From contig JAJJLU010003476.1 in the NCBI GenBank assembly GCA_023807065.1, positions 19,865 through 83,864 on the forward strand: a stretch of 64,000 nucleotides of DNA, given 5' to 3'. Of the stretch, positions 43,180-52,697 are shown one piece after another. The notes under the pieces were generated by a model. It was given only the letters and a program-made list of their open reading frames with translations. It was not told the DNA's origin and did not search any database. The position numbers were made by a program, and so were the translations under genes. Source of the DNA: Isotricha intestinalis. Its lineage: Eukaryota; Ciliophora; Litostomatea; Vestibuliferida; Isotrichidae. The first letter of the stretch is position 1, and each line of letters opens with the position of its first letter.

Positions 43180-43603
43180 TCCTTTTTAAATATTCTTAAA
43201 AAAATTAAACTACTTATAAACATATATAAATATATAAAAATATTTAAAAATGTCAATTTTTTATCTTATATTCTGATAATTAATTAAAGAAACTAATCTC
43301 AATGAAAAATAAAATAGTAAATATGAATTATTTAGAAAATTAAATTAATATTAAGAATAAAATTAAAGAATTGAATAGTTAAGAAAATTATATTTAAAAT
43401 AAGAAAAATTTTTTTAAATGAAATTTTAAATTTTGTTTTATTTAATTTAAAATAAATAAATTTAATAAAAAAATAATTATTTTCTTTCATATTATTAAAT
43501 AATATCCCTTAATGAAATTTTTATTAATGAAAAAAATTTAAAAACATTATTAAATAAATAACAATAATAAATATCTTACACAACATAAATAAAAATTATT
43601 TTT
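43180..43603. other. Intergenic between convergent genes, AT-rich
   Basis: 424 bp; no feature recognised. Confidence 0.45.
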
Positions 43604-45166
43604 TTACATATTCCTAGAAAATAAATTATTCAATTGATTTAATCTAGAAATAAAAATTTGTTCAAGTTCTCTTGATTTTTTTGTTTCTTCTTGTAAATTA
43701 ATAATTTTTTCTTGATATTCTCTAATATTTTGATTATAAGCTCTATTATCATTTTTAATTTGATTAATTAATTCCTCTTTCATTTTATCTCTTTGTAATT
43801 TTAATATTTTTATAATTTCATCTTCATTTAAATTAAAACATTTAAATTCTAATTCTTTTTTTAATAAATTTATTTCTTCTTTATATCCTTTATTTATTGT
43901 ATTTAATTCATCATATTCTTCTTGTTTTTTTTGTAATTGTTTTTTTATTATTTCTATTTTTTTTTGTTCTACTTTTTTTATTTTTTTAATAAAATTTATA
44001 TTTTCTTCTTTTAATTGATTTAAATATTCTTTTAAATCAATATTATTAATTATTTCTATTTGTTGTTTTATTTTTTCATTTTCATTTTTTTGATTTTCAA
44101 TATAATTATTTAAATCAAATATTTTCTTATTTAAATTTTCATTTTCTAATTTTATCTTCTTATAATTTTCTTCTATTATTTGTCTTAATAAAAAAACATT
44201 TTCTTCAGAATTTCCAGTTTTATTTATTATAGAAGTTTCAATATTTTTTAATCTAAAAGAATTATCATTAATAGTATTTTTTATTAAATCAATAAAACAA
44301 GAAAAAAAATCTTCATTTGATTTATAATATAATGCTTTTATTTTTTCAAAGCATTCATTTAATTTTTCATTATCAGTAAATTTTTCATCTAAAAATTCAT
44401 AAAAATTATTCATTTCTTTTATTTTATCAATAATGTAATTATCATCTTCTATATTATCAAAAGAAGAAACAGATTTATTTAAATTTAAATTAATTGATTT
44501 ATTTATCATGAAATTATTACTTGACATTAAACTTTCATTTTTATTTTTCATTTCCTCCAGAAAAAATTTGATGTTTGAAAATAAAGAATTACTTTCAATA
44601 TATTGTTCACAAAATTTATTGTTTGAATTATTATATTTCAAATTCAAAATAAAAAATAAATGATTTAATTCATTACAATAATTTTTATAATAATTTATTT
44701 CTTTAAACATATTAGAAATTAATTCATCTTTTTTATTACAATTATAATCAGAATATAATTTATTAATATTAACTTGATTATTATCTTCAATAATTAAACC
44801 ATTATTTTTTTTAATATTTTCATTGATTATATTAATAATATCTTTTATTTTTTTGTTTGTTAAAATATTTTCAATATTATCTTTATAATAAATTAATATA
44901 TCTTGATAATTTAAAATATAAGAATGAACATCATTAATATCATTTTTAATAAAAGAAAAAATAAATCCTTTTAATGAAGAAGTAGAAGAAGAGTTTGGAG
45001 ATTTTAATATTGGTCTTGCTATTATTGGTGAACGATTTGTTTGTCTTCTTTTAAAAAAATTTCTTAGTATATTTTCTTGAAGAGTGTTTGATCTCTCATG
45101 TGATTTTAATAATATATTATTATTTGTTATCTGCCTTTCTTGACTTCGAGCTAAAGGATTTAACAT
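43604..45166 (-). CDS. Coiled-coil protein
   Basis: 520 aa. The N-terminal 75 residues are basic and disordered with SP-type motifs (NRSPIIARPILKSPNSSSTS). A helical region with conserved-looking spacing follows (about 75-310, e.g. DVHSYILNYQDILIYYKDNI and LNECFEKIKALYYKSNEDFF). Long coiled coils run from about 320 to 515 (IIEENYKKIKLENENLNKKI, LNQLKEENINFIKKIKKVEQ, KKSRELEQIFISRLNQLNNL). Probably a structural component of a cytoskeletal organelle. No enzyme motif. Confidence 0.65.
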   Translation of the reverse strand: MLNPLARSQERQITNNNILLKSHERSNTLQENILRNFFKRRQTNRSPIIARPILKSPNSSSTSSLKGFIFSFIKNDINDVHSYILNYQDILIYYKDNIENILTNKKIKDIINIINENIKKNNGLIIEDNNQVNINKLYSDYNCNKKDELISNMFKEINYYKNYCNELNHLFFILNLKYNNSNNKFCEQYIESNSLFSNIKFFLEEMKNKNESLMSSNNFMINKSINLNLNKSVSSFDNIEDDNYIIDKIKEMNNFYEFLDEKFTDNEKLNECFEKIKALYYKSNEDFFSCFIDLIKNTINDNSFRLKNIETSIINKTGNSEENVFLLRQIIEENYKKIKLENENLNKKIFDLNNYIENQKNENEKIKQQIEIINNIDLKEYLNQLKEENINFIKKIKKVEQKKIEIIKKQLQKKQEEYDELNTINKGYKEEINLLKKELEFKCFNLNEDEIIKILKLQRDKMKEELINQIKNDNRAYNQNIREYQEKIINLQEETKKSRELEQIFISRLNQLNNLFSRNM

Positions 45167-45366
45167 ATTTATTATATATTTTAAAGTTAAATATTTTTCT
45201 TATATGTTATTTATTTTTTTTTATTTTTTTTTATGTTATTTTATGTTATTTTCTTCGTTTTATTTTAATGAACTCTTTTTAATTAATTTTCATTTATCAA
45301 AAGATTAAATAAATATAAATACATTTTTTTTGGTTGGAAAAATAATTAATTATAAATTTAAATCGA

Positions 45367-46011
45367 ATGAAAAATGAAAGTTCAAAAAGAGTTGAAAATA
45401 TAGAAGAAATATATAAAGATTTAAATAAATTAAAAAGGAATTTATTTTTATTTTCTTGTGATAAATGTAATCATTATTTATTTCCTTCTCCAAAAATAAA
45501 TTCAATTTTTAAATTAAGAAAAAAAGGTTTTTGTTTTGTTTTAAATGAAGAAGAAAACTTAAACTTTGAAATTGAAGATAATTTAATTGCAGAAGATAAT
45601 TTTTTATATATTAAAGGAACATATTTTAAAAAAGTAAAATGTAAAAATTGTAAAAATTTATTAGGTCATCAAATAATTTTAACTTATAGAGAAATAACTT
45701 TTTTATGTAATAAAATATTAATTTCTAATTTTCAAGTTAAAAATTTTATTGTTACTGAAGAAAGAACTAATAAATATATTTTTAATGTTAATTTCAATAA
45801 AAATGTTCTTGAAGATAAAAATTTAAATGAAATTGATGAATTTTTATGTAAAGTTAATAAAGATTTTTTTCTAAAAACAGGTTTAATTTTTCAAGGAAGA
45901 GAAAATATATTAATGAATAAACAATTAATTGAAAAATATAATAATATTAAAAAATTATTTGATTATTTAACATTTTTAATAAATCAAAAAGTTAAGAATG
46001 AAGAAAAATAA
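45367..46011 (+). CDS. Mis18/Yippee-like zinc-binding domain protein
   Basis: 214 aa. Two paired zinc knuckles, C31-DK-C34 and C92-KN-C95, are separated by about 57 residues. The second is followed by the diagnostic LLG (KCKNCKNLLGHQI). The strand pattern after it (REITFLCNKILISNFQVKNF) matches the Mis18/Yippee/cereblon (CULT) fold. A C-terminal helix follows (KQLIEKYNNIKKLFDYLTFL). Mis18 proteins prime centromeres for CENP-A loading; Yippee proteins have other roles, and the fold alone does not tell them apart. It sits 285 bp upstream of a CENP-B-type DNA-binding gene on the same strand. Confidence 0.6.
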   Translation: MKNESSKRVENIEEIYKDLNKLKRNLFLFSCDKCNHYLFPSPKINSIFKLRKKGFCFVLNEEENLNFEIEDNLIAEDNFLYIKGTYFKKVKCKNCKNLLGHQIILTYREITFLCNKILISNFQVKNFIVTEERTNKYIFNVNFNKNVLEDKNLNEIDEFLCKVNKDFFLKTGLIFQGRENILMNKQLIEKYNNIKKLFDYLTFLINQKVKNEEK

Positions 46012-46296
46012 ATTTATTTTTTTATATTTATAAAAAAAGATTTAATATAATAATTAATTTAAAATAAAAAATTTTTAGATGTTTATCTACTAATATTATT
46101 AATTTCATAAATTAATTTCCTATCTTTAAATTTAAATTAATTTTATTAATCAATATTTTCCAAGTTTTAATCTTTTTTATTATAATATTTATCATTTTTA
46201 TCCTTAATTTTATTTATAATTAATTTTTATATTATTATAATAATTAAATAAATTACTTATTTGAAGTGAAAAATTAAATTTAATATATTAATAAAA

Positions 46297-47157
46297 ATGC
46301 TAAATGATATTTTAGAAGAAGAAGAATCTTTTACTTTAAAAGAAGAAAAAGAAGAAAATTCAATAAGTTCAAATTATAATAAATATCAATATGATGAATC
46401 TGAAAATGAAATTAATTATAGTTCTTTATCTCCTTTAATTCCATTAAATGTTTTAAAAATTTCAAGTGAAAATTTTATAAGAGAAAATATCACTTTAAAT
46501 AATAATGAAGAAGAAAATTTATCAGGTTCAATTTTTTGTGTGGAAACTTTAGAAAATTCAAATTATTATAATAATAATAAAAATAAGAATATATTATCAA
46601 TAGAAAAAAATATTAATTTCGAAATTTCAAGTAAAAAAAAATATATTGAAAATAATGAAGAAAATGAAGATTTAAATTTTCTTTTCAAACTAAAGAAAAT
46701 AAAAAATGAAGAAAAAACAAAATCTCAAATAAAAAATTCTACAATATCAGATTCCACAAATTTTACATTAAAGAAAAGAAAAGAAAATAAAATATTTAAA
46801 ATAAAAAAAACCAAATTAAAATATAAAATATTATCAAAAGAAGAAAAGAAACAAATTTTAAAAGATTTAAAAAATAATTCAATAAAAAATATTTCTTTAA
46901 AATATAATGTTTCAATAAGAAATTTAACAAGATGGAAAAAACAAGGAATTGAAAGAAAAAAAGGAAGTGGAAGAAAATTTAAAGATCCATATTTAGAAGA
47001 AAAAATGCTAAAATATTATTATGAAAATAAAAATATTACTACTAAAGAATTTAGATTAAAAGCTAAAATGTTTTGTTCTGATTCTTCTTTTAAAGCTTCT
47101 ACAGGATGGTTAATGAGAATTAAAAAAAAATTTAATTTGGTTTTTGAAAAATATTAA
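46297..47157 (+). CDS. CENP-B/pogo-type tandem HTH DNA-binding protein without transposase domain
   Basis: 286 aa. An acidic disordered N-terminus (to about 165) leads into a first helix-turn-helix of the Psq/CENP-B N type: LSKEEKKQILKDLKNNSIKN, ISLKYNVSIRNLTRWKKQG. A second HTH of the CENP-B/Tc5 type follows: GSGRKFKDPYLEEKMLKYYY, ITTKEFRLKAKMFCSDSSFK, ASTGWLMRIKKKFNL. The protein stops 7 residues later, with no DDE catalytic domain. This is the bipartite DNA-binding half of pogo-family transposases, co-opted in CENP-B and in Jerky-type factors. A domesticated DNA-binding protein is the best reading; a truncated transposon is the alternative. Confidence 0.75.
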   Translation: MLNDILEEEESFTLKEEKEENSISSNYNKYQYDESENEINYSSLSPLIPLNVLKISSENFIRENITLNNNEEENLSGSIFCVETLENSNYYNNNKNKNILSIEKNINFEISSKKKYIENNEENEDLNFLFKLKKIKNEEKTKSQIKNSTISDSTNFTLKKRKENKIFKIKKTKLKYKILSKEEKKQILKDLKNNSIKNISLKYNVSIRNLTRWKKQGIERKKGSGRKFKDPYLEEKMLKYYYENKNITTKEFRLKAKMFCSDSSFKASTGWLMRIKKKFNLVFEKY

Positions 47158-47717
47158 TTTTTTTTTTCTTTATATTTTATTATTTGGGTTCTTTTAATTG
47201 CTTTTTTATATTTTTTTTTAATATTTTTCTTTTTGTTTTCTTTTTGTTTTTTATTGTTTAATAATATAAATGTAATTTCTTTTTTTTGAACAATTAATAC
47301 TAAATTTTTTTTTTGGGTTTTTTCTTTTTTTAAAAATAAAAATTATGGTTTTCATGATTTTAAATATCTAATTTTAATAATAAAAACAAAAATGAATGTC
47401 TATGAATATAATATTAAATAATTTTTAAATTATTTTTCTCAATATTTCTAAAATAAAAAAACCTTTAAAATTCTATTATGATGATAGAAAATAAATTAAA
47501 TTTCCTTAAAAAATTATCTTTAAACAATAAAGATATATAAATTCTAATTTTTATAAGATAAACAAAAATAAGTATTGAGAAAATAACTTTTTCAAAATAC
47601 TATAATAAACAATTTTAAAAAAAGTAATGTTTTAAATAAGAAAAATTTTTTTTTATTTATTGGGAAAAAAATATATAAATATATTATATTATAATATTTA
47701 TTTATGTTGTTTTTATA
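47158..47717. other. Intergenic between convergent genes, T-rich at its start
   Basis: 560 bp. The first 180 bp 3' of the CENP-B-like gene are T-rich with two TTTGGGTT blocks (47183-47190 and 47311-47320), possibly 3'-end signals. The rest is plain A/T. Confidence 0.45.
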
Positions 47718-49334
47718 TCAATTTTTTTTTTTTTTCTTTTTTTTGGTTTTCATTATTTCAATAGGAGTTTTTATTTGAGTTTTATTTTTAATAAAAACAC
47801 TTAATTTAATACTTTTCTTTTTATTATATGATTTATCATAACTTCCATCACTATTTAAAAGTAAATCATTTAAATTAAAACTCTTTTTATTTTTAATTAA
47901 ATAATCTTCATCATTATTATTATTATTATTTTGATTATTATGTAAAATACTTCCTCCAGAATTAGAATTAAAATATTTTTCTTTATTATTACTATAATTT
48001 TTCTTATCAGAAGAATCAGAAAAATCACTTTTAATATCTAATTTATAAATATCATTTTTTAAATTTTTAGAAGAATGATTTTCATTTTCTTTTAAATTAT
48101 TACTTGAATTAACTTTTAAAAGAGGTAAGATATTAATTTTATTTCCTAAATCATTTTCAGTAATTGCTCTATTATGTTTTGAACTTTTTTTTAAAAAGTA
48201 TTCATCATAATTTTCTTCTTTATTTTTTATTAGATTTTCATTTATTTCTATTTCAAATATTTCTGACTGTTTAATTATAAATTGCTTAAAATCAAATGTT
48301 ATATTTATTGGATTTATTGTATTATCTTCTAATATTTTTTTCATATCATTATATAATTTTATTAAATCATTTGTTATTTTTTCAATTATTTCTTTTATTA
48401 TTTCAGAAAAAAGAATTTTTATATTTATTTCATTTATATCTTTTTGATAATCTCTTAATTCTAAATCTTTTTTATTTAAAGTTTGAAAAGCTTGTAATTT
48501 ATCTTTATAAGAATAACAATTATTAAAATTTAATTCATTATTTAAATCAAATATATTTCTCTTTATTTCAGTATAATCTTTTTCTAAAAAATATTCTATT
48601 GAAACTGTAGGATAACAATTTAAAATTTTTTGTTCTTTATCATAAATTTTTTGAATTAAATTTATTAATTCTTCTAATTTTGTTTTATCTTCATGACTTT
48701 TTTCCTTATATGATAAATTATAAATTAATTCTTCTTGTTCTTTTATTTTATCAATTAATTGTTTTTGATAAATATAAAAACATTGTGTTATATTATTTTT
48801 ATCTATAAAAAGATTTAAATGATTTTTATGCTTTTTTTCTTTACAATTTTGACATAAAAAACTATTATCATCTCTACAATAAAATAAAATAGAATTTTTT
48901 AAACATTCTTGACAATTATCTTTTTCAAAAAATGATATTGTATTATTTTGTCCAATTAAAAAATCAGTTTTATTTCTTTTTTTAATTGTTTGAGGAATAT
49001 TAAATTTAATTTCTTTATTATAGATTATATCTGTATTTTTTATCAAATTATCTTTTATTATTGATTTTGTAGTTTTTGATAATAAACTTTTAAAATTTAA
49101 TTGAGATTCATTTTCTCCTATATTTATTATAATTGAAGAAATATTTCCAAAATATTCTTTTAGTGTTTTTTCATTATCTTTATTATTTATTTTTATTCCT
49201 TCATAAATTAAATTTAATGCAAATTGAGGAATTTTAAAAGTTTTATTTGCTAATTTCCTTATATATAAAATTGGCATATAAGGAGAAATATTAAATAAAA
49301 GAGATGATTGTTTATAACATAAAACAACATCCAT
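47718..49334 (-). CDS. Ubiquitin-like + B-box + coiled-coil protein (copy 2)
   Basis: 538 aa with the same order as the protein at 11738-13039. The N-terminal beta-grasp (1-75) includes FALNLIYEGIKINNKDNEKT followed by LKEYFGNISSIIINIG, close to the ubiquitin LIFAGKQLEDGRTLSDY pattern. A B-box lies at about 138-175: NCQECLKNSILFYC, RDD, LCQNCKEKKHKNH. Helical coiled coils run from about 180 to 365 and a disordered Asn/Ser tail ends in a poly-Lys cluster. No RING. Two such proteins in one 64-kb window suggest an expanded family, probably scaffolds. Confidence 0.7.
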   Translation of the reverse strand: MDVVLCYKQSSLLFNISPYMPILYIRKLANKTFKIPQFALNLIYEGIKINNKDNEKTLKEYFGNISSIIINIGENESQLNFKSLLSKTTKSIIKDNLIKNTDIIYNKEIKFNIPQTIKKRNKTDFLIGQNNTISFFEKDNCQECLKNSILFYCRDDNSFLCQNCKEKKHKNHLNLFIDKNNITQCFYIYQKQLIDKIKEQEELIYNLSYKEKSHEDKTKLEELINLIQKIYDKEQKILNCYPTVSIEYFLEKDYTEIKRNIFDLNNELNFNNCYSYKDKLQAFQTLNKKDLELRDYQKDINEINIKILFSEIIKEIIEKITNDLIKLYNDMKKILEDNTINPINITFDFKQFIIKQSEIFEIEINENLIKNKEENYDEYFLKKSSKHNRAITENDLGNKINILPLLKVNSSNNLKENENHSSKNLKNDIYKLDIKSDFSDSSDKKNYSNNKEKYFNSNSGGSILHNNQNNNNNNDEDYLIKNKKSFNLNDLLLNSDGSYDKSYNKKKSIKLSVFIKNKTQIKTPIEIMKTKKKKKKKN

Positions 49335-49825
49335 ATATATTTTTACTATTTTTTGTATTAAAATTCAATTTTTTTTATATTTTTTATTCAATAATTATTC
49401 AAGAAAAAATTGAATTTTTTATATTTAAGTGTAAATTTTATTCAATAAAGATATTATAGAAATCATAAGAAAAATTTCTAAAAATTAAAATAAGAATATT
49501 ATTTCGAACCTATTGAAAAAGGAAAAGTTTAAAATTAATTGAAAATTTCTTTTAATATTGTTAAAGAACATTTTGTAATATTTTTAATTAACAAGATTTC
49601 AAAAGTTAAATATTATTTTGTTTTTAATCTAATATAATACAAGTTTATAATTAAAAATCATTTTTTTATAAAAATATTTATTTTTATAACTTAATTTTTC
49701 ATCAATCTTCAAATTAAATTAATCATTTCATTCTATTCAAAAAAAAAAAAAAATTTACATTACATGTTTTTAAATAATTTCCTTAAAAAAAGAAAACTAA
49801 ATTATTTAAAAATCCAAAAATGAAT
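49335..49825. other. Intergenic, AT-rich
   Basis: 491 bp between two minus-strand genes. No feature recognised. Confidence 0.45.
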
Positions 49826-50158
49826 TTAAGGAGCAATACCAAATAAGCAAATGAAACAATGCATAGTATCATTTTCATATTTAACAGTGATAGAACCATC
49901 AGTATTAGGATTCCATAAGCAAGTAGAACTAAAATGAAGTGAAGCATCTCCTTTTTGAAATATTGTTCCATTACAAATAAATTTAAATCCTCTTTGTTGA
50001 GAATGAAGTGTCTTTATTATTTCATCTGATATTTGATTACACCAACTTTGAGCATCTTTTTGGTCATAATTTTTACCATCTAAATATTTTTTTATTATTC
50101 CATCACATAATGTTGTTAATTCATCTTTTATTGCGGAAAATTGGAGTTCTGTTGACAT
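49826..50158 (-). CDS. DYNLT: Tctex1-type dynein light chain
   Basis: 110 aa, the normal length for this family (about 110-116). It starts MSTELQFSAIKDELTTLCDG; the helices are followed by IIKTLHSQQRGFKFICNGTI and the typical beta segments GDASLHFSSTCLWNPNTDGS and HCFICLFGIAP, which are hallmarks of DYNLT1/DYNLT3. It forms a homodimer that attaches cargo or intermediate chains to cytoplasmic or axonemal dynein. It has ordinary, much less AT-biased residue use than its neighbours, as expected for a conserved core protein. Unspliced as annotated. Confidence 0.95.
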   Translation of the reverse strand: MSTELQFSAIKDELTTLCDGIIKKYLDGKNYDQKDAQSWCNQISDEIIKTLHSQQRGFKFICNGTIFQKGDASLHFSSTCLWNPNTDGSITVKYENDTMHCFICLFGIAP

Positions 50159-50339
50159 TTTTTTTCTATATATATTTTTTTTTTTGGATTGTTTTATTTT
50201 TTTTAAAAAATGATTATTAATGAATAATTATTAAATAAGAGGGATGTTAATTTATATAATATGTTAATCTATATATAATAAATATTTGTAATAATAAATT
50301 TTGGGTTATGTTTTAAAAATACTTTCATTGGTTAAAATT

Positions 50340-50440
50340 AATATCTTCATATATATATCTGATAATTGCTTATGCAATAAAATATATATTATATGAAGAT
50401 GACTCAATGAACGCTTGAGGACTTGTGGAACATGGTCTAA
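50340..50440. ncRNA. Candidate structured non-coding RNA
   Basis: In the 785-bp gap between genes, about 100 bp stand out by higher G+C and nested inverted repeats. Hairpin 1: ATCTTCAT (50343-50350) pairs ATGAAGAT (50393-50400), with AT-rich extension and an apical ATTGC-TTAT-GCAAT stem (50365-50378). Hairpin 2: CTCAA (50403-50407) pairs TTGAG (50415-50419). Hairpin 3: TGT-GGA-ACA flanked by GAC/GTC (50420-50437). I compared it by eye with U1-U6, SRP, RNase P and tRNA and found no match. Strand is unknown. A snoRNA, snRNA or lineage-specific RNA is possible. Confidence 0.35.
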
Positions 50441-50942
50441 ATAATATATAAAGAATAAGGAAATTAGCAATTATTGGTAATCTTTTTATTTTATTAAATA
50501 ATTTTTATATTCTAGAATGAAATTGATTAATAGGATTATTATTAATAATTTTTATATTATTTTAAAATTGATTTTAGATTGAAAAAGTTTCTATAAATAA
50601 TAAAGTTCTTTTTTATTCAATTTAATTTTTCTTTTCATACATTTAATATTAATATTTATTAAATTTATATTTTGTTTGTCTTAATCATATTCAGTTAGAA
50701 GAATTTAAATTATTATTTTTATTTCAATAAAAAATTGAAAAAGTGAATTGAAAAAAATATCTATTCATTTATTTCAAAAAAAATGACATTGATTATAATT
50801 GTTTTGAATAAAAAATCATAAAATATATCTTTTAAATAAATAATATATTAACCTTTAGAAGAACTTTATTTCTAATTTTTATAATAAAATAATTGAATAT
50901 TTAATAATAATAATTTCTAATTATAAAAATCTATTAATAAAT

Positions 50943-52460
50943 ATGGAAAAAAAAAGTAAAAAATTAATTTCTCTTTCAAGATTAAATTCTTTTAGAGAAG
51001 AATCAAAATATAATAGTAATAATTTATTGACAGAACAAAATAGAAAGTTATTTCCAATATATTATCATCCAAAAAAATCGAATGAAAATATTATAAGATT
51101 AGCAAATTATTCAATATTAAAAGAGCAACTGAGAATAAGTACCTCAGGAAACAAAGAAATATTATATTCATCATTAAATTCAACAGAAAGAAATTTTTCA
51201 AATAATAAACAAATATCTACAAATTTTTCAAAATATATTTCTCAATCAAATGTTATTACAAATATAAAAAAGACATCTATTTCATATAAAAAAATAAATA
51301 CTTTTTCTAAAACATTTTATTCAAATAACAGTAAATCTTCAAATAAAAAAAAAAATACTTTTTCAAAAACATTTTATTCAAATTATAGTAAAACTACAAA
51401 TAATAATGATGAAATAATAAGTCTTTTTAAAAATAAAACTTTATCAAGAAAAAAATATCCTTTTATTATTATAAATCATCCAATTTTACCTTCTAAATTC
51501 ACTAAATTACCTAAAGAAATATTAGATGAAAATAAAAAATTATATGAAATATTACAAAAAGATAATATGAAAGTTTTTCAAGATTCTTTTTATGTAGTTT
51601 CTAAATATAAATTTTCTCCTCAATTTAGAAATCCTTTTCAAGAAAGAATAATAATGAAAGATAAAAATGATATATTAGAAGAAAAAAAAAATATACATAA
51701 AAATTATGAATATAAAGCTTTTAAAGCTTTGTCAATAATTGATTTAACAAAGAATATTAAATTAAAAAAAGAAGATAAAAAAATAAAAAAAAATGAAATT
51801 TTATCTGTTTTTAAAAGACTAATAATTAAAGCAGCAAATCATTTTAAAAGATTAACAATAGATTTAAATGAATTATTTTATAATTATCCAAAGCAAAAAA
51901 AAGATCCAATAAAATATAAAAATTACTTTAATCACTTAATAAAATTTATAAAAAATAAAGATATAGAAAAAGCAAATATATATTTAGATAGATATAAATG
52001 TTTAGTTTTAGATTATGATATAAATAAACAAACTTTACTTCATTGGGTTGTAAAAAGAAATATATATCAATTAATTCCTAAAATTGTTTCTTATGGAGCT
52101 AATGTAGATTTTTTAGATAAAGTTGGTTTTTCTCCTTTACATTTAGCAATACATTTTAATCATTTTGAATCTGTTGTTTTTTTATTTTTATATTATGCTT
52201 CTCCTTTTATCAAAGATAAATACGGAAAAAAACCTATTGATTATTGTAAAAATTATAAAATGAAAATTTTATGTAAAAGAGCTATTCTTCTTCATATTAT
52301 TCATATTTTTGGAGGACATCAAAAATTCTATGAAAATGTTAAAAGAGGGTTTGCTTTTTTTGTTGAATCTGAATTTAAACATGAATTAGATAGTGAAGCA
52401 TATAAATATATTACTGATTTGGCTAATGAATTCAGAAAACAAATGTTCATTAATCGATAA
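50943..52460 (+). CDS. Ankyrin-repeat protein with disordered N-terminus
   Basis: 505 aa. The first 160 residues are Ser/Asn/Lys-rich and contain a duplicated unit, NTFSKTFYSNNSKSSN / NTFSKTFYSNYSKTTN. A middle helical part (about 160-330) follows. Ankyrin repeats lie at about 355-450: NKQTLLHWVVKRNIYQLIPK, SYGANVDFLDKVGFSPLHLA, YYASPFIKDKYGKKPIDYC. The remaining C-terminus is helical (HHIIHIFGGHQKFYENVKRG region). Ankyrin arrays mediate protein binding. No enzymatic domain. Confidence 0.7.
   Translation: MEKKSKKLISLSRLNSFREESKYNSNNLLTEQNRKLFPIYYHPKKSNENIIRLANYSILKEQLRISTSGNKEILYSSLNSTERNFSNNKQISTNFSKYISQSNVITNIKKTSISYKKINTFSKTFYSNNSKSSNKKKNTFSKTFYSNYSKTTNNNDEIISLFKNKTLSRKKYPFIIINHPILPSKFTKLPKEILDENKKLYEILQKDNMKVFQDSFYVVSKYKFSPQFRNPFQERIIMKDKNDILEEKKNIHKNYEYKAFKALSIIDLTKNIKLKKEDKKIKKNEILSVFKRLIIKAANHFKRLTIDLNELFYNYPKQKKDPIKYKNYFNHLIKFIKNKDIEKANIYLDRYKCLVLDYDINKQTLLHWVVKRNIYQLIPKIVSYGANVDFLDKVGFSPLHLAIHFNHFESVVFLFLYYASPFIKDKYGKKPIDYCKNYKMKILCKRAILLHIIHIFGGHQKFYENVKRGFAFFVESEFKHELDSEAYKYITDLANEFRKQMFINR
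51297..51410 (+). repeat. Two-copy tandem duplication (about 57 bp) inside CDS
   Basis: AATACTTTTTC(T/A)AAAACATTTTATTCAAAT occurs at about 51297 and again at about 51354, each followed by a related Ser/Asn codon run. It is an in-frame internal duplication of about 19 codons in the ankyrin protein. Confidence 0.7.
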
Positions 52461-52697
52461 TATATGTTTTTATTATAATAATAATATATTATATTTATAT
52501 TTATTTATTTCTTAAATTATAATCAATTGATTTCAATAAAAAAAGTTTAAATTATAAGAAAAATTAAGTTTAACATCAATAGAGTTATAAAATAATTGTT
52601 AGGATAATAATGAAAAGCTTTTTATTCTATATAATATTCATTTTATTCGTTTATATATTTTATTCATTTTTATTTTTCAATTATAATTTTTGGAAAA

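Noticed and set aside
50403..50419. tRNA anticodon arm (5-bp stem, 7-nt loop)
   Set aside because: The base before the would-be anticodon is G rather than T, and no T-arm or acceptor stem pairs around it.
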